A stretch of 64,000 nucleotides of DNA from Rallus limicola. Its lineage: Eukaryota; Chordata; Aves; Gruiformes; Rallidae. Location: assembly GCA_022605955.1 (NCBI GenBank), contig JAKCOZ010000254.1, positions 124,001-188,000 on the forward strand, read 5' to 3'. The notes below the pieces were generated by a model. The model ran no database searches and was not told the DNA's origin. It saw only the letters and a list, made by a program, of their open reading frames with translations. Both the position numbers and the translations under genes were made by a program. Within the stretch, counting starts at the first letter, position 1; every line of letters starts with the position of its first letter. Positions 26,091 to 37,757 of the stretch are shown here, piece after piece.

Positions 26091-29000
26091 AGTAAAGAAG
26101 CTAGGCCTGAAAGGCATAGCTTGTCTGAAACCTCCTAACAGGACACACGAGCAGACCCTGTCACTTTGGCTCTCAGCCTTTTCCTTTGCCTGGAAAGAGG
26201 GAACATGCCTGGAACCTCCTACGGTTCTTTTCTCGGCCCTAGCAGACTGCAGTTCAAAACATGCTAAACGTCCAGCAATAACTCCCAAAGTAAAGAAGCT
26301 AGGCCTGAAAGGCATAGCTTGTCTGAAACCTCCTAACAGGACACACGAGCAGACCCTGTCACTTTGGCTCTCAGCCTTTTCCTTTGCCTGGAAAGAGGGA
26401 ACATGCCTGGAACCTCCTACGGTGCTTTTCTCGGCCCTAGCAGACTGCAGTTCAAAACATGCTAAACGTCCAGCAATAACTCCCAAAGTAAAGAAGCTAG
26501 GCCTGAAAGGCATAGCTTGTCTGAAACCTCCTAACAGGACACACGAGCAGACCCTGTCACTTTGGCTCTCAGCCTTTTCCTTTGCCTGGAAAGAGGGAAC
26601 ATGCCTGGAACCTCCTACGGTGCTTTTCTCGGCCCTAGCAGACTGCAGTTCAAAACATGCTAAACGTCCAGCAATAACTCCCAAAGTAAAGAAGCTAGGC
26701 CTGAAAGGCATAGCTTGTCTGAAACCTCCTAACAGGACACACGAGCAGACCCTGTCACTTTGGCTCTCAGCCTTTTCCTTTGCCTGGAAAGAGGGAACAT
26801 GCCTGGAACCTCCTACGGTGCTTTTCTCGGCCCTAGCAGACTGCAGTTCAAAACATGCTAAACGTCCAGCAATAACTCCCAAAGTAAAGAAGCTAGGCCT
26901 GAAAGGCATAGCTTGTCTGAAACCTCCTAACAGGACACACGAGCAGACCCTGTCACTTTGGCTCTCAGCCTTTTCCTTTGCCTGGAAAGAGGGAACATGC
27001 CTGGAACCTCCTACGGTGCTTTTCTCGGCCCTAGCAGACTGCAGTTCAAAACATGCTAAACGTCCAGCAATAACTCCCAAAGTAAAGAAGCTAGGCCTGA
27101 AAGGCATAGCTTGTCTGAAACCTCCTAACAGGACACACGAGCAGACCCTGTCACTTTGGCTCTCAGCCTTTTCCTTTGCCTGGAAAGAGGGAACATGCCT
27201 GGAACCTCCTACGGTGCTTTTCTCGGCCCTAGCAGACTGCAGTTCAAAACATGCTAAACGTCCAGCAATAACTCCCAAAGTAAAGAAGCTAGGCCTGAAA
27301 GGCATAGCTTGTCGGAAACCTCCTAACAGGACACACGAGCAGACCCTGTCACTTTGGCTCTCAGCCTTTTCCTTTGCCTGGAAAGAGGGAACATGCCTGG
27401 AACCTCCTACGGTGCTTTTCTCGGCCCTAGCAGACTGCAGTTCAAAACATGCTAAACGTCCAGCAATAACTCCCAAAGTAAAGAAGCTAGGCCTGAAAGG
27501 CATAGCTTGTCTGAAACCTCCTAACAGGACACACGAGCAGACCCTGTCACTTTGGCTCTCAGCCTTTTCCTTTGCCTGGAAAGAGGGAACATGCCTGGAA
27601 CCTCCTACGGTGCTTTTCTCGGCCCTAGCAGACTGCAGTTCAAAACATGCTAAACGTCCAGCAATAACTCCCAAAGTAAAGAAGCTAGGCCTGAAAGGCA
27701 TAGCTTGTCTGAAACCTCCTAACAGGACACACCAGCAGACCCTGTCACTTTGGCTCTCAGCCTTTTCCTTTGCCTGGAAAGAGGGAACATGCCTGGAACC
27801 TCCTACGGTGCTTTTCTCGGCCCTAGCAGACTGCAGTTCAAAACATGCTAAACGTCCAGCAATAACTCCCAAAGTAAAGAAGCTAGGCCTGAAAGGCATA
27901 GCTTGTCTGAAACCTCCTAACAGGACACACGAGCAGACCCTGTCACTTTGGCTCTCAGCCTTTTCCTTTGCCTGGAAAGAGGGAACATGCCTGGAACCTC
28001 CTACGGTGCTTTTCTCGGCCCTAGCAGACTGCAGTTCAAAACATGCTAAACGTCCAGCAATAACTCCCAAAGTAAAGAAGCTAGGCCTGAAAGGCATAGC
28101 TTGTCGGAAACCTCCTAACAGGACACACGAGCAGACCCTGTCACTTTGGCTCTCAGCCTTTTCCTTTGCCTGGAAAGAGGGAACATGCCTGGAACCTCCT
28201 ACGGTGCTTTTCTCGGCCCTAGCAGACTGCAGTTCAAAACATGCTAAACGTCCAGCAATAACTCCCAAAGTAAAGAAGCTAGGCCTGAAAGGCATAGCTT
28301 GTCGGAAACCTCCTAACAGGACACACGAGCAGACCCTGTCACTTTGGCTCTCAGCCTTTTCCTTTGCCTGGAAAGAGGGAACATGCCTGGAACCTCCTAC
28401 GGTGCTTTTCTCGGCCCTAGCAGACTGCAGTTCAAAACATGCTAAACGTCCAGCAATAACTCCCAAAGTAAAGAAGCAAGGCCTGAAAGGCATAGCTTGT
28501 CTGAAACCTCCTAACAGGACACACGAGCAGACCCTGTCACTTTGGCTCTCAGCCTTTTCCTTTGCCTGGAAAGAGGGAACGTGCCTGGAACCTCCTACGG
28601 TGCTTTTCTCGGCCCTAGCAGACTGCAGTTCAAAACATGCTAAACATCCAGCAATAACTCCCAAAGTAAAGAAGCTAGGCCTGAAAGGCATAGCTTGTCT
28701 GAAACCTCCTAACAGGACACACGAGCAGACCCTGTCACTTTGGCTCTCAGCCTTTTCCTTTGCCTGGAAAGAGGGAACATGCCTGGAACCTCCTACGGTG
28801 CTTTTCTCGGCCCTAGCAGACTGCAGTTCAAAACATGCTAAACGACCAGCAATAACTCCCAAAGTAAAGAAGCTAGGCCTGAAAGGCATAGCTTGTCTGA
28901 AACCTCCTAACAGGACACACGAGCAGACCCTGTCACTTTGGCTCTCAGCCTTTTCCTTTGCCTGGAAAGAGGGAACATGCCTGGAACCTCCTACGGTGCT

Positions 29001-32000
29001 TTTCTCGGCCCTAGCAGACTGCAGTTCAAAACATGCTAAACGTCCAGCAATAACTCCCAAAGTAAAGAAGCTAGGCCTGAAAGGCATAGCTTGTCGGAAA
29101 CCTCCTAACAGGACACACGAGCAGACCCTGTCACTTTGGCTCTCAGCCTTTTCCTTTGCCTGGAAAGAGGGAACATGCCTGGAACCTCCTACGGTGCTTT
29201 TCTCGGCCCTAGCAGACTGCAGTTCAAAACATGCTAAACGTCCAGCAATAACTCCCAAAGTAAAGAAGCTAGGCCTGAAAGGCATAGCTTGTCGGAAACC
29301 TCCTAACAGGACACACGAGCAGACCCTGTCACTTTGGCTCTCAGCCTTTTCCTTTGCCTGGAAAGAGGGAACATGCCTGGAACCTCCTACGGTGCTTTTC
29401 TCGGCCCTAGCAGACTGCAGTTCAAAACATGCTAAACGTCCAGCAATAACTCCCAAAGTAAAGAAGCTAGGCCTGAAAGGCATAGCTTGTCTGAAACCTC
29501 CTAACAGGACACACGAGCAGACCCTGTCACTTTGGCTCTCAGCCTTTTCCTTTGCCTGGAAAGAGGGAACGTGCCTGGAACCTCCTACGGTGCTTTTCTC
29601 GGCCCTAGCAGACTGCAGTTCAAAACATGCTAAACGTCCAGCAATAACTCCCAAAGTAAAGAAGCTAGGCCTGAAAGGCATAGCTTGTCTGAAACCTCCT
29701 AACAGGACACACGAGCAGACCCTGTCACTTTGGCTCTCAGCCTTTTCCTTTGCCTGGAAAGAGGGAACATGCCTGGAACCTCCTACGGTGCTTTTCTCGG
29801 CCCTAGCAGACTGCAGTTCAAAACATGCTAAACGTCCAGCAATAACTCCCAAAGTAAAGAAGCTAGGCCTGAAAGGCATAGCTTGTCTGAAACCTCCTAA
29901 CAGGACACACGAGCAGACCCTGTCACTTTGGCTCTCAGCCTTTTCCTTTGCCTGGAAAGAGGGAACATGCCTGGAACCTCCTACGGTGCTTTTCTCGGCC
30001 CTAGCAGACTGCAGTTCAAAACATGCTAAACGTCCAGCAATAACTCCCAAAGTAAAGAAGCTAGGCCTGAAAGGCATAGCTTGTCTGAAACCTCCTAACA
30101 GGACACATGAGCAGACCCTGTCACTTTGGCTCTCAGCCTTTTCCTTTGCCTGGAAAGAGGGAACATGCCTGGAACCTCCTACGGTGCTTTTCTCGGCCCT
30201 AGCAGACTGCAGTTCAAAACATGCTAAACGTCCTGCAATAACTCCCAAAGTAAAGAAGCTAGGCCTGAAAGGCATAGCTTGTCTGAAACCTCCTAACAGG
30301 ACACACGAGCAGACCCTGTCACTTTGGCTCTCAGCCTTTTCCTTTGCCTGGAAAGAGGGAACATGCCTGGAACCTCCTACGGTGCTTTTCTCGGCCCTAG
30401 CAGACTGCAGTTCAAAACATGCTAAACGTCCAGCAATAACTCCCAAAGTAAAGAAGCTAGGCCTGAAAGGCATAGCTTGTCTGAAACCTCCTAACAGGAC
30501 ACACGAGCAGACCCTGTCACTTTGGCTCTCAGCCTTTTCCTTTGCCTGGAAAGAGGGAACATGCCTGGAACCTCCTACGGTGCTTTTCTCGGCCCTAGCA
30601 GACTGCAGTTCAAAACATGCTAAACGTCCAGCAATAACTCCCAAAGTAAAGAAGCTAGGCCTGAAAGGCATAGCTTGTCTGAAACCTCCTAACAGGACAC
30701 ACGAGCAGACCCTGTCACTTTGGCTCTCAGCCTTTTCCTTTGCCTGGAAAGAGGGAACATGCCTGGAACCTCCTACGGTGCTTTTCTCGGCCCTAGCAGA
30801 CTGCAGTTCAAAACATGCTAAACGTCCAGCAATAACTCCCAAAGTAAAGAAGCTAGGCCTGAAAGGCATAGCTTGTCTGAAACCTCCTAACAGGACACAC
30901 GAGCAGACCCTGTCACTTTGGCTCTCAGCCTTTTCCTTTGCCTGGAAAGAGGGAACATGCCTGGAACCTCCTACGGTGCTTTTCTCGGCCCTAGCAGACT
31001 GCAGTTCAAAACATGCTAAACGTCCAGCAATAACTCCCAAAGTAAAGAAGCTAGGCCTGAAAGGCATAGCTTGTCTGAAACCTCCTAACAGGACACACGA
31101 GCAGACCCTGTCACTTTGGCTCTCAGCCTTTTCCTTTGCCTGGAAAGAGGGAACATGCCTGGAACCTCCTACGGTGCTTTTCTCGGCCCTAGCAGACTGC
31201 AGTTCAAAACATGCTAAACGTCCAGCAATAACTCCCAAAGTAAAGAAGCTAGGCCTGAAAGGCATAGCTTGTCTGAAACCTCCTAACAGGACACACGAGC
31301 AGACCCTGTCACTTTGGCTCTCAGCCTTTTCCTTTGCCTGGAAAGAGGGAACATGCCTGGAACCTCCTACGGTGCTTTTCTCGGCCCTAGCAGACTGCAG
31401 TTCAAAACATGCTAAACGTCCAGCAATAACTCCCAAAGTAAAGAAGCTAGGCCTGAAAGGCATAGCTTGTCGGAAACCTCCTAACAGGACACACGAGCAG
31501 ACCCTGTCACTTTGGCTCTCAGCCTTTTCCTTTGCCTGGAAAGAGGGAACATGCCTGGAACCTCCTACGGTGCTTTTCTCGGCCCTAGCAGACTGCAGTT
31601 CAAAACATGCTAAACGTCCAGCAATAACTCCCAAAGTAAAGAAGCTAGGCCTGAAAGGCATAGCTTGTCTGAAACCTCCTAACAGGACACACGAGCAGAC
31701 CCTGTCACTTTGGCTCTCAGCCTTTTCCTTTGCCTGGAAAGAGGGAACATGCCTGGAACCTCCTACGGTGCTTTTCTCGGCCCTAGCAGACTGCAGTTCA
31801 AAACATGCTAAACGTCCAGCAATAACTCCCAAAGTAAAGAAGCTAGGCCTGAAAGGCATAGCTTGTCTGAAACCTCCTAACAGGACACACCAGCAGACCC
31901 TGTCACTTTGGCTCTCAGCCTTTTCCTTTGCCTGGAAAGAGGGAACATGCCTGGAACCTCCTACGGTGCTTTTCTCGGCCCTAGCAGACTGCAGTTCAAA

Positions 32001-32640
32001 ACATGCTAAACGTCCAGCAATAACTCCCAAAGTAAAGAAGCTAGGCCTGAAAGGCATAGCTTGTCTGAAACCTCCTAACAGGACACACGAGCAGACCCTG
32101 TCACTTTGGCTCTCAGCCTTTTCCTTTGCCTGGAAAGAGGGAACATGCCTGGAACCTCCTACGGTGCTTTTCTCGGCCCTAGCAGACTGCAGTTCAAAAC
32201 ATGCTAAACGTCCAGCAATAACTCCCAAAGTAAAGAAGCTAGGCCTGAAAGGCATAGCTTGTCGGAAACCTCCTAACAGGACACACGAGCAGACCCTGTC
32301 ACTTTGGCTCTCAGCCTTTTCCTTTGCCTGGAAAGAGGGAACATGCCTGGAACCTCCTACGGTGCTTTTCTCGGCCCTAGCAGACTGCAGTTCAAAACAT
32401 GCTAAACGTCCAGCAATAACTCCCAAAGTAAAGAAGCTAGGCCTGAAAGGCATAGCTTGTCGGAAACCTCCTAACAGGACACACGAGCAGACCCTGTCAC
32501 TTTGGCTCTCAGCCTTTTCCTTTGCCTGGAAAGAGGGAACATGCCTGGAACCTCCTACGGTGCTTTTCTCGGCCCTAGCAGACTGCAGTTCAAAACATGC
32601 TAAACGTCCAGCAATAACTCCCAAAGTAAAGAAGCAAGGC
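26080..32640 (+). repeat. Array domain with 21-monomer internal duplication
   Basis: About 33 monomers without indels. A string of variants repeats after exactly 4158 bp (21 x 198): CGG near 27311 and 31469, CACCAGCAG at 27733 and 31891, two successive CGG units near 28093/28291 and 32252/32450, and GAAGCAAGG at 28478 and 32636. Private changes include GGTTCTTTT near 26225 and TAAACATCC near 28645. GGGCC variants are absent from this block. Confidence 0.85.
28478..29575 (+). repeat. Variant cassette B, copy 1
   Basis: An ordered string runs GAAGCAAGG (28478), GTGCC (28581), AACGACC (28845, 367 bp after the first), CGG, CGG, GTGCC (near 29571). The same string with the same spacing occurs at 47290 and 62410, and at 36397 with a single-base spacing change caused by the insertion at 36647. 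It defines a second recurrent block independent of the +1 A marker. Confidence 0.85.
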
Positions 32641-32660
32641 CTGAAGCTTGGTCTGAAACC
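32636..32660. other. In-frame 6-bp loss in one monomer
   Basis: CCTGAAGCTTGGTCTG replaces the usual longer CCTGAAAGGCATAGCTTGTCTG: seven bases are lost and one G gained, net -6. It creates the AAGCTT (HindIII) sequence, which the consensus monomer lacks. The monomer is the GAAGCAAGG unit at the right end of the 21-mer duplication and the first length change of the indel-rich tract. Confidence 0.85.
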
Positions 32661-35600
32661 TCCTAACAGGACACACGAGCAGACCCTGTCACTTTGGCTC
32701 TCAGCCTTTTCCTTTGCCTGGAAAGAGGGAACATGCCTGGAACCTCCTACGGTGCTTTTCTCGGCCCTAGCAGACTGCAGTTCAAAACATGCTAAACGTC
32801 CAGCAATAACTCCCAAAGTAAAGAAGCTAGGCCTGAAAGGCATAGCTTGTCTGAAACCTCCTAACAGGACACACGAGCAGACCCTGTCACTTTGGCTCTC
32901 AGCCTTTTCCTTTGCCTGGAAAGAGGGAACATGCCTGGAACCTCCTACGGTGCTTTTCTCGGCCCCTAGCAGACTGCAGTTCAAAACATGCTAAACGTCC
33001 AGCAATAACTCCCAAAGTAAAGAAGCTAGGCCTGAAAGGCATAGCTTGTCTGAAACCTCCTAACAGGACACACGAGCAGACCCTGTCACTTTGGCTCTCA
33101 GCCTTTTCCTTTGCCTGGAAAGAGGGAACATGCCTGGAACCTCCTACGGTGCTTTTCTCGGCCCTAGCAGGACTGCAGTTCAAAACATGCTAAACGTCCA
33201 GCAATAACTCCCAAAGTAAAGAAGCTAGGCCTGAAAGGCATAGCTTGTCTGAAACCTCCTAACAGGACACACGAGCAGACCCTGTCACTTTGGCTCTCAG
33301 CCTTTTCCTTTGCCTGGAAAGAGGGAACATGCCTGGAACCTCCTACGGTGCTTTTCTCGGCCCTAGCAGACTGCAGTTCAAACATGCTAAACGTCCAGCA
33401 ATAACTCCCCAAAGTGAAGAAGCTAGGCCTGAAAGGCATAGCTTGTCTGAAACCTCCTAACAGGACACACGAGCAGACCCTGTCACTTTGGCTCTCAGCC
33501 TTTTCCTTTGCCTGGAAAGAGGGAACATGCCTGGAACCTCCTACGGTGCTTTTCTCGGCCCTAGCAGACTGCAGTTCAAAACATGCTAAACGTCCAGCAA
33601 TAACTCCCAAAGTAAAGAAGCTAGGCCTGAAAGGCATAGCTTGTCTGAAACCTCCTAACAGGACACACGAGCAGACCCTGTCACTTTGGCTCTCAGCCTT
33701 TTCCTTTGCCTGGAAAGAGGGAACATGCCTGGAACCTCCTACGGTGCTTTTCTCGGCCCTAGCAGACTGCAGTTCAAAACATGCTAAACGTCCAGCAATA
33801 ACTCCCAAAGTAAAGAAGCTAGGCCTGAAAGGCATAGCTTGTCTGAAACCTCCTAACAGGACACACGAGCAGACCCTGTCACTTTTGCTCTCAGCCTTTT
33901 CCTTTGCCTGGAAAGAGGGAACATGCCTGGAACCTCCTACGGTGCTTTTCTCGGCCCTAGCAGACTGCAGTTCAAAACATGCTAAACGTCCAGCAATAAC
34001 TCCCAAAGTAAAGAAGCTAGGCCTGAAAGGCATAGCTTGTCGTAAACCCCCTAACAGGACACACGAGCAGACCCTGTCACTTTGGCTCTCAGCCTTTTCC
34101 TTTGCCTGGAAAGAGGGAACATGCCTGGAACCTCCTACGGTGCTTTTCTCGGCCCTAGCAGACTGCAGTTCAAAACATGCTAAACGTCCAGCAATAACTC
34201 CCAAAGTAAAGAAGCTAGGCCTGAAAGGCATAGCTTGTCGGAAACCTCCTAACAGGACACACGAGCAGACCCTGTCACTTTGGCTCTCAGCCTTTTCCTT
34301 TGCCTGGAAAGAGGGAACATGCCTGGAACCTCCTACGGTGCTTTTCTCGGCCCTAGCAGACTGCAGTTCAAAACATGCTAAACGTCCAGCAATAACTCCC
34401 AAAGTAAAGAAGCTAGGCCTGAAAGGCATAGCTTGTCTGAAACCTCCTAACAGGACACACGAGCAGACCCTGTCACTTTGGCTCTCAGCCTTTTCCTTTG
34501 CCTGGAAAGAGGGAACATGCCTGGAACCTCCTACGGTGCTTTTCTCGGCCCTAGCAGACTGCAGTTCAAAACATGCTAAACGTCCAGCAATAACTCCCAA
34601 AGTAAAGAAGCTAGGCCTGAAAGGCATAGCTTGTCTGAAACCTCCTAACAGGACACACCAGCAGACCCTGTCACTTTGGCTCTCAGCCTTTTCCTTTGCC
34701 TGGAAAGAGGGAACATGCCTGGAACCTCCTACGGTGCTTTTCTCGGCCCTAGCAGACTGCAGTTCAAAACATGCCAAACGTCCAGCAATAACTCCCAAAG
34801 TAAAGAAGCTAGGCCTGAAAGGGCATAGCTTGTCTGAAACCTCCTAACAGGACACACGAGCAGGACCCTGTCACTTTGGCTCTCAGCCTTTTCCTTTGCC
34901 TGGAAAGAGGGAACATGCCTGGAACCTCCTACGGTGCTTTTCTCGGGCCTAGCAGACTGCAGTTCAAAACATGCTAAACGTCCAGCAATAACTCCCAAAG
35001 TAAAGAAGCTAGGCCTGAAAGGCATAGCTTGTCTGAAACCTCCTAACAGGACACACGAGCAGACCCTGTCACTTTGGCTCTCAGCCTTTTCCTTTGCCTG
35101 GAAAGAGGGAACATGCCTGGAACCTCCTACGGTGCTTTTCTCGGGCCTAGCAGACTGCAGTTCAAAACATGCTAAACGTCCAGCAATAACTCCCAAAGTA
35201 AAGAAGCTAGGCCTGAAAGGCATAGCTTGTCTGAAACCTCCTAACAGGACACACGAGCAGACCCTGTCACTTTGGCTCTCAGCCTTTTTTCCTTTGCCTG
35301 GAAAGAGGGAACATGCCTGGAACCTCCTACGGTGCTTTTCTCGGCCCTAGCAGACTGCAGTTCAAAACATGCTAAACGTCCAGCAATAACTCCCAAAGTA
35401 AAGAAGCTAGGCCTGAAAGGCATAGCTTGTCTGAAACCCTCCTAACAGGACACACGAGCAGACCCTGTCACTTTGGCTCTCAGCCTTTTCCTTTGCCTGG
35501 AAAGAGGGAACATGCCTGGAACCTCCTACGGTGCTTTTCTCGGCCCTAGCAGACTGCAGTTCAAAACATGCTAAACGTCCAGCAATAACTCCCAAAGTAA

Positions 35601-37757
35601 AGAAGCTAGGCCTGAAAGGCATAGCTTGTCTGAAACCTCCTAACAGGACACACCAGCAGACCCTGTCACTTTGGCTCTCAGCCTTTTCCTTTGCCTGGAA
35701 AGAGGAACATGCCTGGAACCTCCTACGGTGCTTTTCTCGGCCCTAGCAGACTGCAGTTCAAAACATGCCAAACGTCCAGCAATAACTCCCAAAGTAAAGA
35801 AGCTAGGCCTGAAAGGCATAGCTTGTCTGAAACCTCCTAACAGGACACACGAGCAGACCCTGTCACTTTGGCTCTCAGCCTTTTCCTTGCCTGGAAAGAG
35901 GGAACATGCCTGGAACCTCCTACGGTGCTTTTCTCGGGCCTAGCAGACTGCAGTTCAAAACATGCTAAACGTCCAGCAATAACTCCCAAAGTAAAGAAGC
36001 TAGGCCTGAAAGGCATAGCTTGTCTGAAACCTCCTAACAGGACACACGAGCAGACCCTGTCACTTTGGCTCTCAGCCTTTTCCTTTGCCTGGAAAGAGGG
36101 AACATGCCTGGAACCTCCTACGGTGCTTTTCTCGGGCCTAGCAGACTGCAGTTCAAAACATGCTAAACGTCCAGCAATAACTCCCAAAGTAAAGAAGCTA
36201 GGCCTGAAAGGCATAGCTTGTCGGAAACCTCCTAACAGGACACACGAGCAGACCCTGTCACTTTGGCTCTCAGCCTTTTCCTTTGCCTGGAAAGAGGGAA
36301 CATGCCTGGAACCTCCTACGGTGCTTTTCTCGGCCCTAGCAGACTGCAGTTCAAAACATGCTAAACGTCCAGCAATAACTCCCAAAGTAAAGAAGCAAGG
36401 CCTGAAAGGCATAGCTTGTCTGAAACCTCCTAACAGGACACACGAGCAGACCCTGTCACTTTGGCTCTCAGCCTTTTCCTTTGCCTGGAAAGAGGGAACG
36501 TGCCTGGAACCTCCTACGGTGCTTTTCTCGGCCCTAGCAGACTGCAGTTCAAAACATGCTAAACGTCCAGCAATAACTCCCAAAGTAAAGAAGCTAGGCC
36601 TGAAAGGCATAGCTTGTCTGAAACCTCCTAACAGGACACACGAGCAGGACCCTGTCACTTTGGCTCTCAGCCTTTTCCTTTGCCTGGAAAGAGGGAACAT
36701 GCCTGGAACCTCCTACGGTGCTTTTCTCGGCCCTAGCAGACTGCAGTTCAAAACATGCTAAACGACCAGCAATAACTCCCAAAGTAAAGAAGCTAGGCCT
36801 GAAAGGCATAGCTTGTCTGAAACCTCCTAACAGGACACACGAGCAGACCTGTCACTTTGGCTCTCAGCCTTTTCCTTTGCCTGGAAAGAGGGAACATGCC
36901 TGGAACCTCCTACGGTGCTTTTCTCGGCCCTAGCAGACTGCAGTTCAAAACATGCTAAACGTCCAGCAATAACTCCCAAAGTAAAGAAGCTAGGCCTGAA
37001 AGGCATAGCTTGTCGGAAACCTCCTAACAGGACACACGAGCAGACCCTGTCACTTTGGCTCTCAGCCTTTTCCTTTGCCTGGAAAGAGGGAACATGCCTG
37101 GAACCTCCTACGGTGCTTTTCTCGGCCCCTAGCAGACTGCAGTTCAAAACATGCTAAACGTCCAGCAATAACTCCCAAAGTAAAGAAGCTAGGCCTGAAA
37201 GGCATAGCTTGTCGGAAACCTCCTAACAGGACACACGAGCAGACCCTGTCACTTTGGCTCTCAGCCTTTTCCTTTGCCTGGAAAGAGGGAACATGCCTGG
37301 AACCTCCTACGGTGCTTTTCTCGGCCCTAGCAGACTGCAGTTCAAAACATGCTAAACGTCCAGCAATAACTCCCAAAGTAAAGAAGCTAGGCCTGAAAGG
37401 CATAGCTTGTCTGAAACCTCCTAACAGGACACACGAGCAGACCCTGTCACTTTGGCTCTCAGCCTTTTCCTTTGCCTGGAAAGAGGGAACGTGCCTGGAA
37501 CCTCCTACGGTGCTTTTCTCGGCCCTAGCAGACTGCAGTTCAAAACATGCTAAACGTCCAGCAATAACTCCCAAAGTAAAGAAGCTAGGCCTGAAAGGCA
37601 TAGCTTGTCTGAAACCTCCTAACAGGACACACGAGCAGACCCTGTCACTTTGGCTCTCAGCCTTTTCCTTTGCCTGGAAAGAGGGAACATGCCTGGAACC
37701 TCCTACGGTGCTTTTCTCGGCCCTAGCAGACTGCAGTTCAAAACATGCTAAACGTCC
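32641..37757 (+). repeat. Indel-rich tract of satellite (about 26 monomers), possible consensus error
   Basis: Length changes relative to the 198-bp unit, to within a base or two: +C 32965, +G 33171, -A 33380, +C 33410, +G 34821, +G 34863, +TT 35287, +C 35437, -G 35704, -T 35887, +G 36647, -C 36847, +C 37127, +C 37756. Nearly all change the length of a homopolymer run and none recurs at the same site in the rest of the window, except that +C in GGCCCC and +G in GCAGGACC each occur twice inside this tract. Substitution variants here are ordinary and shared with other blocks. No open frame longer than about 550 codons survives because of these shifts. Confidence 0.85.
36397..37495 (+). repeat. 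Variant cassette B, copy 2 (inside the indel-rich tract)
   Basis: GAAGCAAGG (36397), GTGCC (near 36500), AACGACC (36765), two CGG units (near 37014 and 37213) and GTGCC (near 37491) match copies at 28478, 47290 and 62410. The first interval is 368 bp, not 367, because of the extra G at 36647. Confidence 0.8.

Noticed and set aside
33411..34050. Private substitutions AAAGTGAAG (33415) and CGTAAACC (near 34043) as errors
   Set aside because: They may be errors, but private substitutions occur at similar density elsewhere in the array, so they give no independent support.
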